Position numbers and translations under genes: made by a program. A stretch of DNA of 64,000 nucleotides from Perca fluviatilis (Eukaryota > Chordata > Actinopteri > Perciformes > Percidae), in the NCBI RefSeq assembly GCF_010015445.1, contig NC_053134.1:10537265-10601264 (forward strand), given 5' to 3'. Positions 1 to 10,403 of the stretch are shown in pieces. Within the stretch, counting starts at the first letter, position 1; each line of letters begins with the position of its first letter. The notes under the pieces are model-generated. The model did not search any database and was not told where the DNA came from. It worked only from the letters and a program-made list of their open reading frames with translations.

Positions 1-148
1 ATGGCTTTTTCACTTTTTTCAACATACTAAATTATGATTTTGTTCACTTTTTTCGACATACTAAACTATTTTTAATGATTTTGATCACTTTTTTTCGACA
101 TACTATACTATGACTTTTTTTTTTTTACTTTTTTCGACATACTATACT
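1..148. repeat. Tandem-array segment, reverse orientation
   Basis: AT-rich degenerate copies of a motif reading TTTTTTCGACATACTATACT on the plus strand, the reverse complement of the main array at 2.3-5.8 kb. It runs into the hAT element at base 149. Its last eight bases (ACTATACT) are repeated just after that element and are its target duplication. Confidence 0.85.
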
Positions 149-1426
149 CAGACCCGTCGCCAGACCTCAGTCTTAAGGGGGGCATATGAAATACATGGGA
201 GGGCACAATTATTATTAGCGTACAGTACGTATATTTATAATAATCATATACTCTTGTTATACTATTCACACGTAATCATCACGTTAAACATAACCAACAG
301 CAATATGACCAGGTAGCCTATATAGCCTACAACACATTACATAGAAGCAATGTTATGAATATCCATAAAACACTTGACTATACAACATATTAGATGTAAC
401 ACCAGAAGCATCTCTCAAACATTGCATTTTAAAGCAGTCAACAGAAGAATATGCATTGCTATGCATGTGCCATGAGACACACACGCACGCACGCACGCGC
501 ACACACACACACACACGCACAGAGACTTTGAACCTACCGGTACTTTGAGTGGAGGCAGCATGTCCTCTCTTCAGTCCCTCCTGTCATTTGAAGCTGCATG
601 CTTATTTAAGCCCTTGTCTGTAAATCTTAAACCCCTTAATGAAGAAGGTCGCGTCCGATGATACAGATGTGAATTTCTTGCAGGCATAACAAAATGCGGA
701 GTCCTTTTCCAACCGAGTAGCCTACGCAAGCCAGTCCCTGTTCAAATACCAGCTAGAGGAAAATTATCGTTTTTTTAAACCAAACATTTTGACTGGATAT
801 TTTTCCAACACAACCTGTTTGGGTTTGTGCCCACCACCCCCCTGATTCAACAGTTAGTTGTGGCCCAAATGCTGCCCCAGTCGCGCAGTTGCACTTGACC
901 TGCAGGTCCTGCCAGGCCCAAGGTCGGCCTACGGAGCTACTAGCATCAGGCTCAGACTGTCGTCCAGGGGCTCCTTCTCCAACGACAACATCAGGAGGCG
1001 TCGGTGTCGTATCCAATTTGGCAGAGGAGAATGTTGGTGGGCTTTTCAACCACTTACGGATATCCATGACGAACTGAAGCGAGTAAGCCAGCGAAAACTC
1101 ATCCAGCTTTCAAAAATGTGCGGTAACTGTTGAGCGGCTACACTGACGTAGGCTACGTCACGTCGTAGCCTAACTTTCTTTTTAGTAAGGCCGTGATAGG
1201 CTGTTGCAGTGTAGATTCCCATCAATCAAACAAAAATCACACCATTGTTTATTTATATTTTTAATGTTTTAATGATAAAGAATGCAACATTAATGCAACA
1301 CAAAATTAGCAACTATGATAATATAAAATTAAAGTTTTTTAAGAGGTCTGTGCCTCAAGTGGGGGGGCACAAGCATTTTTGGGGGCGGGCCCGGCCCCCT
1401 ATGGCCCGCCCATAGCGACGGGTGTG
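149..1426. mobile_element. hAT-type DNA transposon, degenerate
   Basis: The element starts CAGACCCGTCGC and ends with the complement of CACACCCGTCGC, an 11/12 terminal inverted repeat. It is flanked on both sides by the 8-bp duplication ACTATACT (141-148 and 1427-1434), as expected for the hAT superfamily. Removing it rejoins the flanking tandem array without a break. The inside holds a CA-rich stretch near 481-522 and a short minus-strand remnant of a transposase N-terminus. No full transposase is present, so the copy is non-autonomous or heavily decayed. The TSD could partly match by chance because the array itself is repetitive, but the TIR is independent support. Confidence 0.8.
753..1067 (-). 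pseudogene. hAT transposase N-terminal remnant
   Basis: A 104-codon open frame beginning MDIRKWLKSPP. An N-terminus of this form (MDIR followed by a hydrophobic pair) is common in hAT transposases that carry a TTF-type zinc finger and in their ZMYM1-like relatives. Downstream the frame is low-complexity, rich in Pro, Ser and Gly, and stops before any zinc finger or RNase H fold. It lies inside the 149-1426 hAT element, on the strand that would make base 1426 the 5' end. Identification rests on the first dozen residues and on context. Confidence 0.45.
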
Positions 1427-1800
1427 ACTATACTATGACTTATTTCAACATACTATACAATGGCTTTTGTTCACTTTTTGCACTATGACTTTTTTCGACA
1501 TATACAATTACTTTTTTTGGACATTATTCTATGACTTTTTATGGCTGATTATACTCAACATACTATACTCTAATTGATCTTTGACTTTTTCATTACATTT
1601 TTATACTATGACTTTTTAATGCCATACTTTATAGGGTGATTGTTGTATTATACTTTCTTTCTTTGATTTCTCAATGAAAATATGTATGGCATACTATATC
1701 ATGACACTGTTCATGGCTTACTATACCATGACATTTTAATGTCATGCTATACCAGGACCTTTTTTATTAACTTTTTCATGACATTAAATTCTGAAATCTT
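1427..1800. repeat. Tandem-array segment, reverse orientation, decayed
   Basis: Continues the array of bases 1-148 in the same reverse orientation, with ATACTATGACTTTTT motifs repeated at irregular spacing and increasing decay towards 1800. The first eight bases are the right-hand target duplication of the hAT element. Confidence 0.75.
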
Positions 1801-1821
1801 AATAGCATACTATTGTTTTGC

Positions 1822-2290
1822 CCCTGTCTAGAGTTCCTTCCCTGGCCCCCAAACCAACAAGAAAAGAGCTGATAGATAGTTTATTTGTCCTCAAAGAGGA
1901 AATTATTTTCCACAGTAGATGCATACATAGAACAAACAAGTAGGACATATAGAATTATACAAAGAGAAAAAGACATTAATTATCACTCTACACACCACAG
2001 ACTGTTTTTCTTGTAACTTAGAGGAGGTTACCTAAAAGCTTGTAAGACTGTATGAACAAAGCTCTTGCTAAAACAGCCTTTCTGCACATGGCTAGTTTGC
2101 GTCCAGAAGGAAGGGGGATCAAGTGCTGGTAGAGTGGATGATCTGGTCTCTGAGTCAGCCGATACACTGCGGCATCGTGAACTGGGGCTCAGCTGCGACG
2201 AAATTGGCACCCGTTTGCTGATAAGCACGGATGCCAAAAACAGGGCATTTATCCTCCCACCCAAAAGATAAACAAAATACGATGCCAAAA
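1822..2290. repeat. Unclassified interspersed repeat fragment
   Basis: This block separates the reverse-oriented and forward-oriented halves of the tandem array. Near 1876-1912 it has a TTTATTTGTCCTCAAAGAGG-like stretch, resembling the 3' ends of several fish non-LTR retrotransposons (a TTTATTGATCC-type motif). The remainder shows no coding similarity I recognise. The family is not determined. Confidence 0.35.
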
Positions 2291-5024
2291 AGTAACATAG
2301 TATAGTACCTCAAAAAAGTCATATTATAGAATGTCAAAAAAAGTTTTTAAAAGTCAGTATAATATGCCATAAAAAAGCCATAGTATTGTATGTCGGAAGA
2401 AGTGATTAAAAAGTCATATTAAAGTATGTCGAAAAAAGTGATGAAAAAGTCATCGTATAGCATGTCGAAAAGTGTTAAAAAAGTCATAATATACTTTGTC
2501 AGAAAAGTGATAAAAAAGTCATAGTATAGTATGTCGAAAAAGTCATAGTATAGCATGTCAAAAAAAGTGATTAAAAAGTCATAATGTATGTTAAAAAGTG
2601 TTAAAAAAGTCATAGTATAGTATGTTGTAAAAGTGATGAAAAAGCCAACAGTATGTCAAAAAAGTCATAGTATAGTATGTCGAAAAAAGTCATAGTATAG
2701 TATGTCGAAAAAAGTGATGAAAAAGTCACAGTATAGCATGTCGAAAAAAGTGATAAAAAGCCATAGTATAGTATGTCAAAAAAGTCATAGTATAGTATGT
2801 TGAAAAAAAAAAGTGATGAAAAGCCATAGTATAGTATGTCGAAAAAGTCATAGTATAGCATGTCAAAAAAAGTGATTAAAAAGTCATAATGTATGTAAAA
2901 AAGTGTTAAAAAAGTCATAGTATAGTATGTTGTAAAAGTGATGAAAAAGTCACAGTATAGCATGTTGAAAAAAGTGATAAAAAGCCATAGTATAGTATGT
3001 CGGAAGAAGTGATGAAAAGGTTATAGTATAGTTGTCTTAAAGAAAAAAAATTATTGTATATTGAAAAAAGTGACAGAAAAAGTAATATGTAGAAAAAGTG
3101 ATAAAAAAGTCATAGTATAGTATGTCGAAAAAAATTTATGAAAGAATCATCATTATCAAAAGTATTAAAAAGATCCACAGTATAGCGTATCGAAAAGTGA
3201 TGAACAAAGCAGGTATGTCTAAAAAGTCATAAAGTATGAGCATATCAAAAGCTCCAAAGTGATGAAAAGCCATAGTATAGTATGTCAAAAAGTCATAGTA
3301 TAGTATGTCGAAAAAGGATGAAAAGTCAGTATTATAGCGAAGGGAAAGTGATAAAAAGCCATAGTATTATTATGTCGAGAAGAAGTTGATGAAAAAGGTT
3401 ATAGCATAGCTGTAAAAAAAAAAAAAAAGCATTGTATATTGAAAAAAGTGACAGAAAAAGTAATATGTAGAAAAAGTGATAAAAAAGTCATAGTATAGTA
3501 TGTCGAAAAAAAGTGATGAAAAGCCATAGTATAGTATGTCAAAAAAGTCATAGTATAGTATGTCAAAAAAAGTGATGAAAAAGTCACAGTATAGCATGTC
3601 GAAAAAAGTGATAAAAAGCCATAGTATAGTATGTCAAAAAAGTCATAAAGGTATCAGTATGTTGAAAAAGTGAAGAAAGTCACGGTATAAAGCCATAGTA
3701 TAGTGTCGGAAAGTGATGAAAAGGTTAAGGTATAGTTGTCTTAAAATGTATTTAAAAGTGACAAAAGTAATATGAAAAAGTGATAAAAGTCATAATATAG
3801 TATCGAAAAAGTGATGAAAAAGTCATAGTATAATTAATAATCGAAAAAGTCATGAGCTCATAGTATGATCGACAAAAAGTGATGAAAAGCCATAGTATAG
3901 TATGTCAAAAGTCATAGTATAGTATGTTAAAAAAATATGGTGATGAAAAACCATAGGTATATATTATGAAAAAGTCATAAATAAAGTGAAAAAGTCAGTA
4001 AGCATCGTCATCATAAAGAGTATAGGAAGAGTGATGAATTTTAAGCATAGCTGTAGTATTATATAAAAGTCATAGTATAGTATGTCGAAAAAGTGATAAG
4101 CCATAGTATATTATGCAAAAGTCATAGTATAGTATGTCAAAAAGTGATGAAAAGTCACAGGTATAGCATGTCGAAAAAGTGATAAAAACCATAATTATAG
4201 TATGTCAAAAAGTCATAGTTATGTTAAAAAGTAGATGAAAAAGAAGTATATCATGTTGAAAAAGTGATGAAAAGCCATAGTATAGTATGTCAAAAAGTCA
4301 TAGTATAGTATCGAAAAAAGTGATGAAAAAACACAATTGGTTTTGCGAAAAAGTGATGCCATAGTATAGTATGTCGGAAGAAGTGATGAAAAGGTTATAA
4401 GTACAGTTTGTAAAAAAAAAAGTCATAGCATTGTATATTGAATAAAGTGACAGAAAAAGTAATAGTGTAGAAGGTAAGTATAGTATAGTTTCGAAAAAAG
4501 TGATGAAAAGTCATCGTTATAAAACTGTTGGAAAGTCCCAGTATAGCATGTCGAAAAAAGTGATGAAAAGCCATAGTATGGTATGTCAAAAAAAGTGATG
4601 AAAAGCCATAGTATAGTATGTCAAAAAAGTGATAAAAAGCCATAGTATAGTATGTCAAAAAAGTCATAGTATAGCATGTCGAAAAAAGTGATGAAAAGCC
4701 ATAGTATAGTATGTCAAAAAAGTCATAGCATAGTATGTCGAAAAAAGTGATGAAAAAGTCAAAGTGATAAAAAGCCATAGTATAGTATGTCAAAAAAGTC
4801 ATAGTATAGTATGTCGAAAAAAGTGATGAAAAAGTCAAAGTGATAAAAAGCCATAGTATAGTATGTCGGAAGAAGTGATGAAAAAGCCATTATATAGCTT
4901 GTCGAAAAAAGTGTTGAAAAAGTCATCGTATAGCATGTCGAAAAAATTGATAGTATAGCATGTCGAAAAAAGTGATGAAAAAGTCATAGTATGTCAAAAA
5001 AATCATCAAAAAGTTATAGTATGT

Positions 5025-5057
5025 GGCCGGGTTGGCTCAGTGGGTAGAGCAGGCGCC
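5025..5057 (+). repeat. tRNA-derived SINE head fragment
   Basis: A 33-bp piece containing GGTTGGCTCAGTGGGTAGAG, which has the form of a tRNA A box (RNA polymerase III promoter) as used by fish SINEs. No B box follows, because the tandem array resumes directly. It is a truncated insertion and not a tRNA gene. Confidence 0.6.
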
Positions 5058-5214
5058 ATAGTATAGCATGTTGAAAAAAAGTGATAAAAAAGTCATAGTA
5101 TGTCAAAAAAAGGGCATTGACTTTAATTTGAAATGGTATTAAAATGGTCTTAAAAAGCCTTGAATTTAAGAAGATTCATGAAAAAAAAGTCATCATACTA
5201 TGCCCATAGATACT

Positions 5215-5342
5215 ATGGGGCTGCGGTGGCTCAGATGGTAGTGCAGTCATCTACCAATCTAAAGGTCGGGGGTTATCTGATGAGCAGGTGGCACCTTTCG
5301 TATGGCAGCCTCGGCCACCAGTGTACGAATGTGTGTGTGATG
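5215..5342 (+). repeat. tRNA-derived SINE fragment
   Basis: The stretch GGGGCTGCGGTGGCTCAGAT followed by CTACCAATCTAAAGGTCGGG has the A-box and anticodon-arm layout of a tRNA-derived SINE. Downstream GTGTACGAATGTGTGTGTGA matches the body of a family common in teleosts. The B-box region (GGGGGTTATCTGA) is mutated and the middle of the body is missing. It is embedded in the AT-rich array. Confidence 0.65.
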
Positions 5343-5760
5343 TCATAGTAAAGTATGAAATGAAAATGTCATAAAACAAATCACACTATAGCATGCCATA
5401 AAGTTGTAGTATTCCATAAAAAAAAATCATTAAAAAGCCATAGCATAGCATAGCATAAAGAATATAGTATATGTATACCATACAAATGTTTAAAAATATT
5501 CATATTATAGCATGTCACAAAAAATGTAATAAACAAAGTCACAGTATACTATGCCATAAAAGATTTTATAGTATTTGACAACACATGAAAGTCATAGTAT
5601 GCCATAAGAAATGTTATAGTGTAGTATGCCCTAAAATGTCATCAATCATAAAAAGTCATAATATAGTATGTCATAAAATTCACACAAAAACAGTCATACT
5701 ATGTCATAAAAATGTATGTGATAAAAAAGTCCTAGTTTAATAACCTTGCCATAAAAATGT

Positions 5761-7003
5761 CCTAATCTTTTTATTGCATACTTTTTGTGACATTCTAGTA
5801 TGACTTTTTTTTTTTCGAAGTTTGACGCAGTAGCAGAGTATTGTATTAATAGTGCGGATAATTGAACACAAATGCATGCATTTCATGTCACGTTCAGGGG
5901 CAGTCAAAAGGTCGTCATTGGCCACACATTGAGAAACTGTTTTATAAAGCTTAGCAATGAGGGACTGCACCAAACAAACACTGGCAGGGTTTGGGCATTT
6001 GAGCCCCTCCGGGTGTTCTTACCACATGGCCTGCCTGGATTTGACTGACAGAACTTAAACTGAAAGAAAAGTAAACAGAAAGTAAACTCAATACTGTTCA
6101 CTGTTACAACTTTGAAAATATTTGCAGTGGCAAAGGTAAGTGTATCTCCAGTCAACAAGGGCTGATCCAGCTGCTTCAGCATGTTTATATCAAATTATGT
6201 ATATTTAGAATTTCAGTAGCATCACATAGTCAAATTTCACTTAAAACTCTATATTAATGCAACCTACATTATAGTTTAATGTTGTTGTGTAGTATGATGT
6301 GCACTGATCTCTGCCATGAAGGCAGGATAATTGGGTTCCCGGTTGGCAAAATATCCAGATTTACTGAACTACGATGCTAATTAATCTCTTATTGAACCCT
6401 TAATGCCTAGTTCTTTTGAGAAAAGAGCAATGTGCAAAACATTCAGGTAGAGCTAAAACGATTAGTTAATTAATCTATTAGTAAAAAAACAAACGTGTAT
6501 TTTAATAATAATAATAATTAGTAGTTGTTTAACTCCTTTATCAAGCACACATGCATTTGTTGGGTTCAGCTTCTCATTTGCTGCTTTCCTCTGTTTTATA
6601 TCATTGTTAACTGAATAACTTTGGAGGTTTGGACTGTTAGTCTGACATAGAATGCAATTTAAAAGGTCCAATATGTAATATATTTACTGTAATAAATAAA
6701 AAAAAATGACCACAATATGTCATCAGATATTAAGGAAACATGCTAAGTTGAATTACTATCTTCTCTGACATCAATGCTAAAGCCAGTATTATCTCTTAAA
6801 ATGTCCATTCCGGGACGGAATGTCTGTTTTTGTTTTGGTCCGTTTGTTGTCGTCAATGCCCATTTTGACACCCGGGTTGCCAGACATGAAACGCAAACAC
6901 ACAAAAACAATGTGCTGCAGCCATGGTGGAAGCAACTGGATAAACAGAGATAGATTAATTAAACCCGACCTAAAAAAAAAAACACAGTTGCATTACCAGA
7001 GAC
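5761..7003. other. No gene recognised
   Basis: A short reverse-orientation remnant of the array ends near 5820. The rest has no recognisable coding frame. Around 6450-6500, AGAGCTAAAACGATTAGTTA looks like the terminus of a hAT-type MITE of the CTAAAACGATTAGT class, without a matching second end. Confidence 0.5.
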
Positions 7004-7104
7004 ATGGTGAAAAACACCAAAAAAATAATTGGAGATGCCTTCAAAAGATGGAGACAGCTTAGAACCCAAAAGGACGCCAAGTTGTCTAATTTTCTCCTGA
7101 ACAG
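7004..7104 (+). CDS. Possible small first exon, unknown protein
   Basis: An ATG at 7004 opens 33 codons that run to a strong donor (ACAG|GTAAGC at 7104/7105). The C-terminal part reads FKRWRQLRTQKDAKLSNFLL. Basic and aromatic N-termini of this type (FxRWRxL...FLLDR) occur at the start of several uncharacterised, mostly transposon-related fish proteins, to my recollection. I cannot name the family. No second exon is evident within the next few kilobases, where the foldback element begins. It may be an orphaned exon of a decayed transposable element or a chance frame. Confidence 0.3.
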
Positions 7105-7269
7105 GTAAGCATTGGGCTTCACACTAATTTATCACCGCTACTAGTAGGGATGGGCATTTTCAGCAATTAATGTTATATAGAGTACTCAAGTTAGTTATTC
7201 GCCAAAAAAATTGATACACAGCTGGTGAAGTGATCCTGACTGGTGCTGACTAACGCTGCCGTGCTAACA

Positions 7270-9455
7270 CAGGCTGGTTACAGTTATATGGCGTTATATA
7301 TGTGTCACATTCCTGAGCGAGTAATTGTATGTTTTGAGCGCAGAGAACTATATTTTGCAAGCACATTACATTTTGAACAGAAATTAACACTCGCAAAAAA
7401 TAATTTAGTTTGAGTAAACAAAAACCTATTTCGGGCACAATAAATGTATTTGCGTGTCTTTCTCTGCTCGCAGGTAAAAGCTGCTGCGCTCCAGTCCTGT
7501 CTCCCTTGCTCTCAACCTCTTCTCTCTGCGTGCTCAACTCTAGACACGCTCGCTCAGATTTTCACAGCGTTACAAGTGTGCCACAAAACCAACCAATCGC
7601 AGAATCAAAAGGTCAATTCTGATTGGCTGTTCACCTCCAATTAGATCGCAAGTAGCAGGAAAGACATATCTACAGGGAAACAGTTTTTGACACAACACCT
7701 GCAGTGATTCCCCAGCAAGGGGTATCTCTGCAGTAGCTAGTGGGTACTTGGAAAGATTGTGGAGCAGCTTAACTAATCAAAATTATTTAATTATGATTGA
7801 TTTAAAACAATATATCAGCTGAAACAGCTCAACACATATGTTTAAACATATAGCGAAGTAATCAATGGTAGAAATAAAAAGCTAAAAGTGGCCTACTGAC
7901 TTAGCTAACAGTTTAAATGATTAGTTAAAAGTAATGTATGACTTTTAAAACATTAACCACACTTCAAGTAAAAGGCCAAGCTAGTAGAATTTCTGACCAA
8001 ACCAACCTAAATGTCTATAGTTCAATTGCATGAAAATGTAAGAATATTCACTTTAATAGGATAGTGTGAACACATTGGGAATTGACGGGTGGGTATGTGA
8101 GTTAATATGACAGGGATGTGGGGGAACCTCAGACCAGAAGGGTTGGAAAGCACTGATCCACAGTATTTTTATATTATTGACCGACCGGTATATTACAGAC
8201 ATGCCTTAATAGTTGTGTTAATCACAACACCGTTTTTTAATTACATATCTCCGTGTGTGACTAACATCATCCTTCACAAGAAATCTAACATTAGCTAGCC
8301 CAGCATGGATACAGTCTATGCATCCAACATATTCATCTGAACAAACCTAAAATTCACATACAGCCACTTAAAAGAAGTTTGTAATACTGGTTACATCGAT
8401 GTGGTGTTTTATTAACCTTAATTCTTTAAGGTTGGTTCAATTGACTTGCAAAGTAGCTATCCGTTGCTAACGTTAGCTAGCTAGCTTATTTATGTCAAAA
8501 GCAGTAGCTAACGAAGCGTTACTGCCAAGATATGATTTCATTTTAAGACAGATGACAACACTTGACGAGTCTTATAACACCTCTCTGGTCTCTCGTGAAA
8601 TCATATCTTGGCAGTAGTTAGCTAACGTTTCTGCTTTTTGAGATAAATTAGCATTAGCAACGAATAGCTCATTCGCAAGCTAATATAGCAACATAATTCA
8701 GGTTAATAAAATACGGTAATGTAACCAAAGTATTAAAAACTACTTACATGTGGCTATAGTGTGACAGGCCTACTGCTGTTCAGTCTAACTTAGCTAGTTA
8801 CAGTGCTGCGAGGCTTGTTCAGATGACATGTCGGCTGCTGTGTGTGAGCTAGCTAGATTGCTTGTGAAGGATGAGTCAAACATAAGGAGATATGAGTCAA
8901 ACAAAACAACGGCATTATAGTACACACAAATATTAAGACATTTCTGTGATATAGCTATGTCAATAATACAAAATACTGACGGAAATGTGTTTTAATCCAG
9001 TAACATTAGTCAAACAGCTCCACTGTAGACGGTATTTGCCGTACCAACAAGTGTTGACTGAAAAAGACGGTTCCTCCTAGATTTTTGTTTCCTGATATTG
9101 CAATCTAATTGGAGACCAACAGCCAATCAGAATTGACCTTTTGATTCTGCGATTGGTTGGTTTTGTGGCACACTTGTAACGCTGTGAAAATCTGAGCGAG
9201 CATGTCTAGAGTTGAGCGCGCAGAGAGAAGAGGTTGAGAGCGAGGGAGACAGGACCGGAGCGCAGCAGCTTACATTTATTGTGCCCGAAATAGGTTTTTG
9301 TTTACTCAAACTAAATAATTTTTTGAGAGTGTAAATTTCTGTTCAAAATGTAATGTAATGTGCTTTCAAAATATAGTTCTCTGCGCTCAAAACATACAAT
9401 TACTCGCTCAGGAATGTGACACATATATAACGCCATACAGTTACAACCACCGTGA
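7270..9455. mobile_element. Large imperfect palindrome / foldback element
   Basis: The two halves are reverse complements of each other along most of their length. Outer arms are about 7278-7650 and 9090-9450, sharing for example TGTGTCACATTCCTGAGCGA. Middle arms are about 8130-8345 and 8780-8990. Inner arms meet at 8540 and 8596 (TGCCAAGATATGATTTCA and its complement), leaving a 55-bp spacer. The left half carries roughly 385 extra bases (about 7745-8130) with no partner. Both outer arms give a short matching open frame starting MSKQKPISGTINV, which is only a consequence of the duplication. It could be a foldback transposon or a local inverted duplication. I found no flanking target duplication. 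Confidence 0.65.
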
Positions 9456-9526
9456 CAGACATATGACAGAAACCGCTAGTTTGACTTTCTCATAACGGAA
9501 ATATGCAATTTAACTTTTGCAAAACA

Positions 9527-9704
9527 GGGCGCCTGGGTAGCTCACGAGCAGGCGCTCATATACAGAGGTTTACTTCTCAACGCAGCGGCCGCAGGTTCGA
9601 CTCTGCCTTGCGGCCCTTTGCTGCAAGTCATTCCCCCCTCTCTCCCTTTCATGTCTTCAGCTGTCCTTTATAAATAAAGGCCTAAAATGCCCCAAAAAAT
9701 AATC
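9527..9704 (+). repeat. tRNA-derived SINE, nearly complete
   Basis: The head has GCGCCTGGGTAGCTCACGAG (A-box region) and GCAGGTTCGACTCTG (B box GGTTCGACTC near 9594). A pyrimidine-rich body follows (TTCCCCCCTCTCTCCCTTTC), then an end with AATAAAGGCCTAAAATGCCC and an A-rich tail. This is a tRNA-derived family common in percomorph fish. The insertion abuts the TTAA element that follows. A few bases are missing in the A box, so pol III activity is doubtful. Confidence 0.8.
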
Positions 9705-9708
9705 TTAA

Positions 9709-10399
9709 GGCGCCCATATTATACTAATTTTCAGGTTCATAATTGTATTTTAAGGTTGTACCAGAATAGGTTTACATGGTTTAATTTTCAAAAAACACCA
9801 TATTTTTGTTGTACTGCACAGCTCTCTCTCACTGCTGTAGATCCTCTTTTCACCTGGTTTCTGTTTTAGCTACAGAGTGAGACCTCTTTTCTTCTGTACT
9901 ATCTTTGATTGCACTCGCACATGCTCAGTAGCTCAGATGTAGATCATGTCAGCTAGCTAGCTCAATAGAAGTAAAAGACAGGCTGTTTCTCCAACTTCAG
10001 TCAGTTACAAGGCAGGATTAGCTGGGAGACTTCTAAATGAGGGCGCACATGTAAGTAGTTCTTTTGTAGATTATGGTGAACTTGTGTGTGTTGTAGCAGT
10101 GCTTTGCTATTGAGAACGAGGTACCATGCTAGTGTTAGCATTAGCGTTAGCATGCTAATGCTAACGCTACGAGCTAACGGTTGCGGTTAGCCAGCTCATT
10201 TCGGATTGTGACGTCACAGTCTGAGCCGATTTTGAACAGCTCACCAGGAAACTGAAAGCAGGACACATTCAGAAACCGTATTTCACTCAAAACAGCATGG
10301 ATGGATTTTTTTCAAAGTTTGTATGTGTGTGGAAGCACCAGAGACACAAAAGAACACCCCACATACCAGAAAAAGTGTTTTTTTCATAATATGGGCACT
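9709..10399. mobile_element. TTAA-flanked MITE, 691 bp
   Basis: Flanked by TTAA at 9705-9708 and 10400-10403. The left end is GGCGCCCATATTATA and the right end is the complement of AGTGCCCATATTATG (12/15 match). TTAA duplications are made by piggyBac and Kolobok transposases, and no transposase remains to decide between them. Near 10130-10175 it contains a quasi-palindrome of GCTAAC/GTTAGC units around a GCATGC centre. There is no coding content. Confidence 0.75.
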
Positions 10400-10403
10400 T
10401 TAA

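Larger units (their letters stand above)
2291..5760. repeat. Long AT-rich tandem array (about 3.5 kb)
   Basis: Built from two interleaved units. A short one of about 24-25 bp reads AAGTCATAGTATAGTATGTC. A longer one of about 36-37 bp adds an AAAAAAGTGATGA block. Units are clear from 2.3 to 3.6 kb and from 4.5 to 5.0 kb, irregular from 3.6 to 4.4 kb, and decay after 5.3 kb. The array is interrupted by two SINE pieces. The minus strand of the array is nearly stop-free, which creates long but meaningless open frames. There is no sign that any is coding. Confidence 0.9.

Noticed and set aside
4395..4838. A 147-codon minus-strand frame and several similar ones in 2.4-4.9 kb
   Set aside because: They are stop-free readings of the AT-rich tandem array (TMTFLTYYTM-type repeats) with no sign of being genes.
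9527..9704. A possible tRNA gene
   Set aside because: A- and B-box-like motifs are present, but the cloverleaf is broken and the SINE body and tail follow directly.
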